A stretch of DNA of 15,572 nucleotides from Clostridia bacterium (GTDB taxonomy: Bacteria > Bacillota_A > Clostridia > Christensenellales > CAG-138): the NCBI GenBank assembly GCA_017394605.1, contig JAFPXU010000065.1:1-15572 (forward strand). The letters run 5' to 3'. The position numbers were made by a program, and so were the translations under genes. Positions within the stretch are counted from its first letter, which is position 1, and each line of letters starts with the position of its first letter. The notes beneath the pieces are model-generated. The model searched no databases. It was not told the DNA's origin and was given only the letters and a program-made list of their open reading frames with translations. Of this stretch, positions 6,867 to 13,150 are shown one piece after another.

Positions 6867-8101
6867 ACGCGTACTGTTTCTCCTTTCCGAATTCCCTCTG
6901 TGTTTTCATCTATCATCACAAACCCGTCCGTCTCTGTCAAAGACCGGATCAGTCCCGATTTGGCATTGACCGGCGTCACCGTCGGAAGTCCTTCCCCGTT
7001 GTCGGTCAGCCTGACCTGCTGAACCGTTTTTCTGCCGGGACTGGAAGGCATGTTCTTTTCCGTAATCCCGAACGTATACCGCACCGTCCCGATCTGATCC
7101 GCGCCCGTTATGGTTCTCCACAGTCCGCCCAGCAGATATTCGCACACTAGAATCGCTGCAACGGGATGTCCCGGAAGCCCGAGCACGCTGCAACCGCATT
7201 CCTCGGACGATCCGATAATCGCCGGTTTCCCGGGTTTCATGGAAATTCCGTGCGTCAGCAAAGGCTTTCCGGTTGCCTTCTCTACAGCTTCCGCGGTCAG
7301 ATCCTTCTCGCCTTTGGAACTGCCTCCGGACAGAAGAACAGCGTCCGCTTTGCGGAAAGCCCGCTTCAGCGCGGAAACCAGACGATCCGAATCGTCCGGA
7401 ACCAGTTCACGACCCACCGGGACAAGTCCCATTTCCCTGCATTTCGCGGCCAGTGCCGCACTGTTCACGTCACGCATCTTTCCGAATCCCGGAACCTGTT
7501 CCGGAGGAACGATTTCGTCTCCCGTCGAGATAATCCATACTTTCAACGGACGAAAAACCTGTACCCGCGTAACACCGACCGCGCATAGAAGGCCCGTTTC
7601 CGCAGAGGATATCCTGGTCCCTTTCCGGAGAATCACGGATCCCTTTCCCACATCCTCGCCCGGAAGCACGACATTACGCCCGGCGGATACAGCGCCGAAT
7701 ATCGCGACACGGCTGTCAGAAACGTTCTGGCACAGTTCAACCGGAACGACCGCGTCCGCACCCTCCGGAATCATGCCTCCGGTCGGGGTATACGCACACT
7801 TGCCGCTTCCGACTGCGCACGCCGGAACCGAACCTGCGAAAAGCTTCTCCGCAATATCCAGGAGCACCGGCATGCTTTCCCCGGCGCCGGCAGTATCTGC
7901 CGCAAATACCGCGTATCCGTCCATGGTGGACCTTGCAAACGACGGAACATCCTCCGGAGCAGTAATATTCTCGGCAAGAATCCTTCCGAACGAATCCAAA
8001 ATGCCGACGGTTTCGGTTTCCGCCGCAGGATGACTCTTCAGATAATCGCGTATCAGCGCGGATAATGCCTCTTCGGGTTTTGCCACATGGAGAAGTCTCA
8101 T
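6842..8101 (-). CDS. moeA: Molybdopterin molybdenumtransferase MoeA (second, stand-alone copy)
   Basis: A 419-aa protein with the three MoeA domains. Visible motifs are RSTMDGYAV at 57-65, PTGGMIPEGADAVVP at 106-120, STGDEIV at 192-198, SGGSSKGEKD at 258-267 (usually SGGVSxGxxD), KPGKP at 289-293 and GLPGHPVAA at 308-316. It inserts molybdate or tungstate into MPT-AMP made by MogA. The start overlaps the tupC stop as ATGA, so it is translated in the same operon. Two MoeA proteins side by side, one plain and one with a PBP-like domain, could divide Mo and W insertion as proposed for paired MoeA proteins in tungsten-using archaea; here that is inference. The Ser-Lys change in the SGGVS loop is a small departure from the classic motif. 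Confidence 0.92.
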   Translation of the reverse strand: MRLLHVAKPEEALSALIRDYLKSHPAAETETVGILDSFGRILAENITAPEDVPSFARSTMDGYAVFAADTAGAGESMPVLLDIAEKLFAGSVPACAVGSGKCAYTPTGGMIPEGADAVVPVELCQNVSDSRVAIFGAVSAGRNVVLPGEDVGKGSVILRKGTRISSAETGLLCAVGVTRVQVFRPLKVWIISTGDEIVPPEQVPGFGKMRDVNSAALAAKCREMGLVPVGRELVPDDSDRLVSALKRAFRKADAVLLSGGSSKGEKDLTAEAVEKATGKPLLTHGISMKPGKPAIIGSSEECGCSVLGLPGHPVAAILVCEYLLGGLWRTITGADQIGTVRYTFGITEKNMPSSPGRKTVQQVRLTDNGEGLPTVTPVNAKSGLIRSLTETDGFVMIDENTEGIRKGETVRVWLNGIFI

Positions 8102-8760
8102 GTCAATCCCCCATAAAACTCCAAAAATCTCTTTCCTTCCACAGACTGCGGCGAACGGGAAAACATTCCGGATTCTGTATGTTCCAGTATCCTTCCCTTG
8201 TCGAGAAACATCATCTCATCCGAGATCCGTTCCGCCTGACGGATGTCATGCGTAATGAACAGCACCGCCGCTCCCGTTTCATCACGGTAATCCCGTACCG
8301 CCCGCTCCGCAAGCTGGATCGCCTCGATATCCATAGACGCGGACGGCTCGTCGAGGATCAGAAGAGAGAATGTCTTCATTAGAATCCTCGCGAGGCACAT
8401 CCTCGCGCTTTCCCCGCCCGAGAGGAGGTCTCCTCTGTGACCGGTCAGATGCGCAATCTGAAGATGCGCCATCAGACGCGCTGCTTTTTCCCTGTCTTTC
8501 TCCGCAAGCAGGATATTGTTCTCCATGCTCATTTTAAACGGATACGGTTTCTGCGGGAGATAACCGACCGTGATCTTTTCCGTCCAGGGCGAACTGTTCC
8601 CGTCTGTCTTCAGCGTCCCCGCAAGGCATCTTCCAAGCGTGGATTTCCCGCATCCGTTGGCTCCGAGCACGCAGCAGATTCTTCCGGGCGTCAGTTCGAA
8701 CTCTCCTGCTCGCAGCGTAAAACCATCCGGATAGGTTTTTGTGAACGGAAGCGTCTTCAT
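8098..8760 (-). CDS. tupC: ABC transporter ATP-binding protein, tungstate-type (TupC)
   Basis: A 220-aa ABC ATPase with all working motifs: Walker A GANGCGKST (33-41), Q-loop Q70, signature LLSGGESAR (112-120), Walker B LLILDEPSASMD (133-144) and the switch His171 in ITHD. It powers oxyanion import through the permease encoded just upstream. It is shorter than ModC and lacks the C-terminal TOBE regulatory domain, which fits the TupC type. It overlaps tupB and moeA by 4 bp at each end (ATGA junctions). The gene alone could be called phosphate- or molybdate-like; the tungstate call rests on the adjacent TupB/TupA and the AOR operon. Confidence 0.88.
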   Translation of the reverse strand: MKTLPFTKTYPDGFTLRAGEFELTPGRICCVLGANGCGKSTLGRCLAGTLKTDGNSSPWTEKITVGYLPQKPYPFKMSMENNILLAEKDREKAARLMAHLQIAHLTGHRGDLLSGGESARMCLARILMKTFSLLILDEPSASMDIEAIQLAERAVRDYRDETGAAVLFITHDIRQAERISDEMMFLDKGRILEHTESGMFSRSPQSVEGKRFLEFYGGLT

Positions 8761-9443
8761 CGCGTGATCCTTTCCTGCAAAAGAGAAACCGCAAGATTGA
8801 CGATAAATGAAATCAACATCAGGATGATACCGATGGCGATCCCCATTTCAAAATTACCCTTGTTCGTATATTCCATGATCGCCGTCGACATAACGTTGGT
8901 CTTCCAGGAAATCGCCCCGCCGACCATGGAAACAGCGCCAACCTCCGCAATCGATCTTGAGAAACCGAGCAGGTAGGCGCTGACGATCTGATACCGGCTC
9001 TCGTTGATAAGAAGCCCGAACAGCTTCCGTTTGCCAAGTCCCAGTCCGCGTCCCGTCTCCAGAATTCCCGGCGAAATGTCCGCGAGAAAGGATTCCATGC
9101 ATCCCGCGACGATCGGCGTAATGAGCACGATTTGCGCAAGGACCATGATTCGGACGGTAAACAGAATCCGCGCGGAACGGAATGGGCCAACGCCGGAAAA
9201 AAGAAGATAGAAGATCAGCCCGCAGACAACGGGGGGCATTCCGGTCATGGTCCTGTTGAGCACCGTAAGAAACCTCCTTCCCGGGAAGACACAGCTTCCG
9301 AGAAGGACGCCCAAAGGAACGCCTATCGCGAGCGCGATCAGAGAGGACGGAAGCGTCATCCTGACCGTAACAAGCAGGATATCCGCGAGTTCAGCGTTTC
9401 CGCTCAGAATCAGCTCGATTGCTTTTTCTAATGCGCTGCCCAT
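8757..9443 (-). CDS. tupB: ABC transporter permease, tungstate-type (TupB)
   Basis: A 228-aa membrane protein with about five to six membrane segments and the BPD_transp_1 fold. The coupling loop that contacts the ATPase is around ILETGRGLGLGKRKLFGLL. TupB-like blocks near the end are FSRSIAEVGAVSMVGGAI and the region around AIMEYTNKGNFEMGIAIGII. It forms the channel of the tungstate importer. It starts 2 nt after the tupA stop with only a weak ribosome binding site, so translation is probably coupled to tupA. The specificity (tungstate rather than molybdate) is judged from similarity to TupB and from the neighbourhood. Confidence 0.88.
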   Translation of the reverse strand: MGSALEKAIELILSGNAELADILLVTVRMTLPSSLIALAIGVPLGVLLGSCVFPGRRFLTVLNRTMTGMPPVVCGLIFYLLFSGVGPFRSARILFTVRIMVLAQIVLITPIVAGCMESFLADISPGILETGRGLGLGKRKLFGLLINESRYQIVSAYLLGFSRSIAEVGAVSMVGGAISWKTNVMSTAIMEYTNKGNFEMGIAIGIILMLISFIVNLAVSLLQERITR

Positions 9444-9445
9444 CT

Positions 9446-10429
9446 TCAGCCGACCGCGCCGCCGTTTTTCTGGAATGTCAGAAACGTCGCTTTGTCAGAA
9501 AGAATATATCCGCCCGACTGCTCTGCCATTAACAAACTCGCACTCATACCGGCATTCGCGGAGTTATACCACTTATACTCCTTGAAGCTTTCCGGATCTT
9601 CCGTGATCCCAAGTTCCTCCGGCCAGAGGGACAGTTCCTTTGTATGGGTCCCGGATCCGTCTCCGCGGCTGACGAAGGTATATGCTCCGTCCGCGATCGC
9701 ACGGAATGCGTCTTTGACGTTTTTTGCGGAAGCTGCTCCGGCAGGATCGCTGCTCGGGCCGCAGAGAACAAAGAAGTTGTACAGAAATGACAGCCGCTCC
9801 GAATCGAATTCCGGCAGCGTCCGTGCAAATCCCTGCTCTACGAATTCTTCCTCTTTCGCTTTCGCGTGGACCAGGATCAGATCCGCGTTCCCGAGTTTTG
9901 CGGCGGCAATCGCTTTCCCTGTCCCGGCGGACTGCACTTCGACCGTATATCCGTACTCTTTTTCAAATACCGGCAGCAAGAAGCCAAGAAGCCCCGAATC
10001 TTTAACGGACGTTGTCGTCGACAGCCGTATGGTCTCTTTCCCCGGCTCCGCCTTTGTGATTGTTCCAGAAAACTCAGGATAACCGTCTTTTATGTAAAAC
10101 AGGCTGTCTCCGAACTCTTCCTTTCCGTACTCTGCGGCAAGGCTGATCCCTTTCTCCGAAAGAAGGAACCGGATCAGCGCATCCGCGCCGTCCGTATTGA
10201 CGTATACATCCGAGACAGGGTTCCCGTCCGCATCTTCAAACGGCGCGGCTGGATCGACCGCAATCAGCGTATACGTGTTGATCATCGCGTCATCCTGTTC
10301 CATCAGGATGACCGTCTTCGCGCCATCGGCATCCTTATGACCTGCAGCGGCGCATCCCAGAATACTTCCGGCAAACGTCAGAGCAAGCAACAGGGCGGCA
10401 GCTTTTTTCATATTTCTTTTTGCTTGCAT
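9446..10429 (-). CDS. tupA: TupA-like tungstate-binding lipoprotein with circularly permuted domain order
   Basis: A 327-aa lipoprotein: basic start MQAKRNMKKA, hydrophobic core, lipobox SILGC with the lipidated Cys26. The rest carries TupA sequence in swapped order. Residues 39-120 (VILMEQDDAMINTYTLIAVD, then ALIRFLLSEKGISLAAEYGK and FGDSLFYI) match what normally ends TupA. Residues 134-327 begin with the oxyanion-binding STTTSVKDSGLL and run through SRGDGSGTHTKE (254-265) to GGYILSDKATFLTF, where the gene stops. In ordinary TupA the TTTS block follows the signal peptide directly and the YILSD block leads into the ILVEGD...NPY block. All parts of one domain pair seem present once. The ATG at 10429 was chosen because GAGGG lies 7 nt upstream; the ATG at 10447 has none. 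First gene of the operon. Family call is firm; the permutation rests on alignment by eye. Confidence 0.88.
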   Translation of the reverse strand: MQAKRNMKKAAALLLALTFAGSILGCAAAGHKDADGAKTVILMEQDDAMINTYTLIAVDPAAPFEDADGNPVSDVYVNTDGADALIRFLLSEKGISLAAEYGKEEFGDSLFYIKDGYPEFSGTITKAEPGKETIRLSTTTSVKDSGLLGFLLPVFEKEYGYTVEVQSAGTGKAIAAAKLGNADLILVHAKAKEEEFVEQGFARTLPEFDSERLSFLYNFFVLCGPSSDPAGAASAKNVKDAFRAIADGAYTFVSRGDGSGTHTKELSLWPEELGITEDPESFKEYKWYNSANAGMSASLLMAEQSGGYILSDKATFLTFQKNGGAVG

Positions 10430-10459
10430 GAAACTTCCCTCTCTCATAGTTTGAATGTA

Positions 10460-10489
10460 TTTACGCAGGTATTGTTGTTCCGTTATAAT
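10460..10489 (+). promoter_or_regulatory. Candidate promoter of the ThiF-like gene
   Basis: A perfect TATAAT at 10484-10489 with TTTACG (4 of 6 to TTGACA) at 10460-10465, spacer 18 bp, lies about 34 bp upstream of the ATG at 10523 in the gap between the divergent tupA and ThiF-like genes. No equally good promoter was recognised for tupA on the other strand. Confidence 0.6.
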
Positions 10490-10509
10490 CGTTTCATCCG
10501 ATTCCAGAT

Positions 10510-10514
10510 GGAGG
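10510..10514 (+). promoter_or_regulatory. Ribosome binding site that decides the ThiF-like start
   Basis: GGAGG, 8 nt before the ATG at 10523. It overlaps an earlier in-frame ATG (10508-10510), which therefore is not the start. Confidence 0.8.
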
Positions 10515-10522
10515 AAACAAAA

Positions 10523-11203
10523 ATGGATCCCCGCTTTGAACGAAACATGCCCGCTCTTTCCGAAAAAGAGCAGTCGCTTCTCTCCGGATCCGGTGTCCTC
10601 ATCGCAGGCTGCGGCGGCATAGGCGGCCGTGTGTGCGAACTCCTTCTAAGAGCAGGGGTCGGAAAAATCTCCCTTGCGGACGGGGATTCCTTCTCGGAAA
10701 GCAACTTCAACCGTCAGGCATACTGTAATCAGCTTTCATACGGCAGAAACAAAGCGGAGCATCTGGCGGAAACGCTTGCCGTCACGTTCCCGGACGCGGA
10801 GATCCGCCCTTTCCCGGTCTTTCTGGACGATCAGACCTTTACGCAGGCTGCGGCGGGATGTTCCGTGGTTGTAGACGCGGTGGATAATATCCGGTCCCGA
10901 CTGTTTCTGGAAGACGCCTGCGCCGGTGCAGGAATCTGTCTCATACACGGCGCCGTGCACGGCTGGTCCGTACAGGCGGGCGTTATTCCTCCCGGGGCCG
11001 GAATCCTTCGCCGTCTCTATAAAAATGCCTTCGAAGACGCTTCCTCCGAAGGCAGAACCGTACTCTCGCCTGCACCGGCCTTCTGCGCTTCCGTTCAGGC
11101 AGCGGAAGCCATCAAGCTCCTTGCGGGACGCGCGCCGGCTCTCTCGGGCAGACTGCTTGTCGCGGACCTGTCCGTCATGGAAATGCAGGTCTTTACGCTC
11201 TGA
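10523..11203 (+). CDS. ThiF/MoeB/HesA-family adenylyltransferase
   Basis: A 226-aa E1-like enzyme. It has the nucleotide loop GCGGIGG (30-35), the conserved DGDSFSESNFNRQ (53-65) with the Arg that contacts ATP, the Lys in GRNKAEHL (K77) and the catalytic Asp in VVDAVDN (D121), then CASVQAAEAIKLLAG near the end. Such proteins adenylate the C-terminal Gly-Gly of a MoaD/ThiS-like small protein before sulfur is added. No CxxC zinc pairs are seen, unlike classic MoeB, which fits the shorter HesA/ThiF-like members. The likely partner is the MoaD-like protein at 12907. It is the only plus-strand gene; it diverges from tupA and its 3' end overlaps that of the Fd-ADH gene by 11 bp. Partner choice is inference; ThiS could also serve. 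Confidence 0.87.
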   Translation: MDPRFERNMPALSEKEQSLLSGSGVLIAGCGGIGGRVCELLLRAGVGKISLADGDSFSESNFNRQAYCNQLSYGRNKAEHLAETLAVTFPDAEIRPFPVFLDDQTFTQAAAGCSVVVDAVDNIRSRLFLEDACAGAGICLIHGAVHGWSVQAGVIPPGAGILRRLYKNAFEDASSEGRTVLSPAPAFCASVQAAEAIKLLAGRAPALSGRLLVADLSVMEMQVFTL

Positions 11204-12905
11204 TCGCGCTGATCAGCTTCTCGAAATCCGGCTTCTCCCAGTAGACGGGAGTCGGATAAAGAGGATTCGCTTCTTTCATCGCCCAGGCTATGATCTGATC
11301 AATGTCCTCATCCTTGATGCAGTCGACTTTCTCGGGAATTTCCATCTTTTTCTTCATTTCCTCGATCCAGCCGATAAACTTCGCGGCCTTCTCGGCGTCC
11401 GTTTTCCCTTCCATTCCGCATGCCTCCGCGAGGCGGGCGAGACGGGCGTGCGCCGCAGCGCCGAACTGTCGCATGACGTAAGGAAGAATGACGGACATCG
11501 CGAGCCCGTGCGGAAGCCCGTATAATCCTCCCAGCGTATGACCTACGGCATGAACGTACCCGACGCAACCGCGTGTAAAGGATCTTCCCGCTTTGAACGC
11601 CGCAATCTGCATATTCTGTCTGGCCTCCAGATCGGAGCCGTCGCAATACGCGCGGTAAAGATTATCGTAAATCAGTTTTACCGCGTCAATGGCATAATCA
11701 TTTTCCAGCTTGGTGTTATACGTATGGTTCGTATAGCTCTCGACCGCATGGCAGAGCGCGTCGAGACCCGTTGTCGAGGTCACCTTCTTCGGAAGACCGG
11801 TCGTCAGCTCCGGATCGAGAACCGCGTATTTCGGAAGCAGGCAGGTATCGTTCAGGCTGGCCTTGTGATGATCCTTTGAGTTCGTGATAACGGCGGCAAC
11901 CGTTGTCTCCGATCCTGTACCGGCGGTCGTAGGAACCGCGAAAATGACAGGGATCCTTTTCAGGACGCGGAACAGCCCCTGCAGTTTGTCTATGCTCTTC
12001 TTCGGGTGCGCCAGTTTTGCGCCGATCCCCTTGCTGCAATCCATGGGGGATCCTCCGCCGAAGGCAATCATCGCCTTACAGCCGTTTTCCTTATATACTG
12101 CCACGCCCTCGTCGATATTGATATCCGTCGGGTTTGGCTGTACTCCGTCGTAGATCACATAGCCGACTCCCTCGCGTTCCATCGCCTCAAGCAGCCCGTT
12201 CAGAAGTCCGAGCCCCATCAACACCTTATCCGTTACGATCAGAACCTTCTGGAAGCCCTTTTTCTTGATGAGCGCAGGAAGCTCTTTCACCTTTCCGGGT
12301 CCGGTCAGCGTTTCGGGCACTCTCCACGGAAGAGCGTTCATGCCAACGCTGAAAACAGCCTGATAGATCCTTGCGTATATTTTACCCATATTGATTCCCT
12401 TCCTTTCCTTTTGCAGAGACCGCCGGATTCCGCCTTCCGCCGCAAAAGCGGCTTCTATAGCATCCTCCTTCCGGTACTCCGCGAATTCCGCCCGGCTGAC
12501 CATGCGGACGGCATTAACCGGGCAGACCTTGCTGCAGATACCGCAGCCGATACAGTTATCCTCATCTCCCATGATGCAGACGCAGTTGATATCCCCGTGA
12601 TACTTCGGTCCTTCGATCACGAGGCAGCTGTTCGGACAGCTCTCGACACAGACGGAACACGCCACACAGCTTCGTCTGTCGATAGCGGGAAGGAGCCAGT
12701 CCTTTTTCGGTATCTTGGGTGAGATGTTCCCTTCTCCGTCCAGTATCGCGCTTTTCGGGCACAGCTTCGCGCACAGACCGCAATCCACGCATCTGCCCGA
12801 ATCGATGCTGTGCATGCTTTTCGCCTGTCCTGAAACCGCCCCCACGGGACATTTTCTAGCGCACAGGCCGCAGCCTATGCAGGCGTCAGTAATCCGGTAT
12901 GCCAT
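11193..12905 (-). CDS. Polyferredoxin fused to an iron-containing alcohol dehydrogenase
   Basis: A 570-aa protein in one open frame. Residues 1-135 are ferredoxin-like, with four CxxCxxCxxxC motifs (C9-C19, C39-C49, C80-C90, C118-C128), enough for four [4Fe-4S] clusters. Residues 136-172 are a charged linker. Residues 173-570 are a full-length (398 aa) Fe-ADH: GGGSPMD at 283-289 for NAD(P), PTTAGTGSE at 325-333, and ligands D382, H386, H452 and H466 with the spacing of known Fe-ADHs, plus H456. It would interconvert aldehyde and alcohol with NAD(P)H while the ferredoxin part trades electrons, probably with the AOR of the same operon. The ATG at 12905 is chosen over an in-frame GTG at 12914, which overlaps the GGGAGG site. 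Normally these are two genes; the ADH start M173 still has its own strong ribosome binding site, so a separate ADH may also be made. Confidence 0.85.
   Translation of the reverse strand: MAYRITDACIGCGLCARKCPVGAVSGQAKSMHSIDSGRCVDCGLCAKLCPKSAILDGEGNISPKIPKKDWLLPAIDRRSCVACSVCVESCPNSCLVIEGPKYHGDINCVCIMGDEDNCIGCGICSKVCPVNAVRMVSRAEFAEYRKEDAIEAAFAAEGGIRRSLQKERKGINMGKIYARIYQAVFSVGMNALPWRVPETLTGPGKVKELPALIKKKGFQKVLIVTDKVLMGLGLLNGLLEAMEREGVGYVIYDGVQPNPTDINIDEGVAVYKENGCKAMIAFGGGSPMDCSKGIGAKLAHPKKSIDKLQGLFRVLKRIPVIFAVPTTAGTGSETTVAAVITNSKDHHKASLNDTCLLPKYAVLDPELTTGLPKKVTSTTGLDALCHAVESYTNHTYNTKLENDYAIDAVKLIYDNLYRAYCDGSDLEARQNMQIAAFKAGRSFTRGCVGYVHAVGHTLGGLYGLPHGLAMSVILPYVMRQFGAAAHARLARLAEACGMEGKTDAEKAAKFIGWIEEMKKKMEIPEKVDCIKDEDIDQIIAWAMKEANPLYPTPVYWEKPDFEKLISAIRA
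12387..12404 (-). promoter_or_regulatory. Internal ribosome binding site and ATG inside the Fd-ADH fusion
   Basis: AGGAAGGG (12397-12404 on the minus strand) lies 7 nt before an ATG (12387-12389) that begins MGKIYARIYQ, the natural start of the dehydrogenase part. The same bases encode the linker KERKGIN in the fusion. The site suggests a formerly separate adh gene or a second product. Confidence 0.65.
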
Positions 12906-12906
12906 A

Positions 12907-13140
12907 TCAGCCACCTCCCGACGGAGCGAGAAATACCAGCTCGTCCCCGTCTTTTAATTTTGTACTGATCTTTGCGGGGGCTCCGTTAACCATGAAAACG
13001 CACGCCCTGAATTCCTTTTCCGGAAAACCGGTCCTGTCTTTCATGACAGCGCACGCTTCTCTGACCGAATGGATCTCCGCAGTGAAATCCCGGAATCCCG
13101 TTTTCAGCCGCAGCGGTCCGAACATCTTTACCGATACCAT
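12907..13140 (-). CDS. MoaD/ThiS-family ubiquitin-like sulfur carrier
   Basis: A 77-aa protein with the beta-grasp pattern of MoaD: first strands MVSVKMFGPLRLKTG, the late block ACVFMVNGAPAKISTKLKDGD, ELVFLAP, and the essential Gly-Gly end (SGGG). After adenylation by an E1-like enzyme the terminal Gly becomes a thiocarboxylate and gives sulfur to the pterin dithiolene. Placement directly after aor is typical of AOR operons, where a dedicated MoaD serves the tungsten cofactor. The ATG at 13138-13140 has GAGG 8 nt upstream and lies 10 nt after the aor stop; the frame stays open to 13176 but that would overlap aor. The Gly-Gly codons overlap the ribosome binding site of the next gene. Likely partner for activation: the plus-strand ThiF-like protein. 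Confidence 0.85.
   Translation of the reverse strand: MVSVKMFGPLRLKTGFRDFTAEIHSVREACAVMKDRTGFPEKEFRACVFMVNGAPAKISTKLKDGDELVFLAPSGGG
12914..12919 (-). promoter_or_regulatory. Ribosome binding site of the Fd-ADH gene embedded in the MoaD Gly-Gly codons
   Basis: GGGAGG, 8 nt from the ATG at 12903-12905, is formed by the codons for the terminal glycines of the MoaD-like protein. This settles the ATG start over the upstream GTG. Confidence 0.7.
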
Positions 13141-13150
13141 CCGCGTTTCC

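Noticed and set aside
7110..8033. 307-codon plus-strand frame opposite moeA
   Set aside because: Low-complexity Ser/Pro/Arg-rich translation; the minus strand holds a clear MoeA with all motifs. A shadow caused by GC-rich codon use.
9446..10429. TupA as two tandem truncated copies instead of a permutation
   Set aside because: Each TupA segment seems to occur once and together they make one full set, so permutation fits better. Tandem duplication followed by trimming is, however, the likely way it arose.
9866..10522. Long plus-strand open frame joined in front of the ThiF-like gene
   Set aside because: It is antisense to tupA, has no family resemblance, and the GGAGG site and promoter place the real start at 10523.
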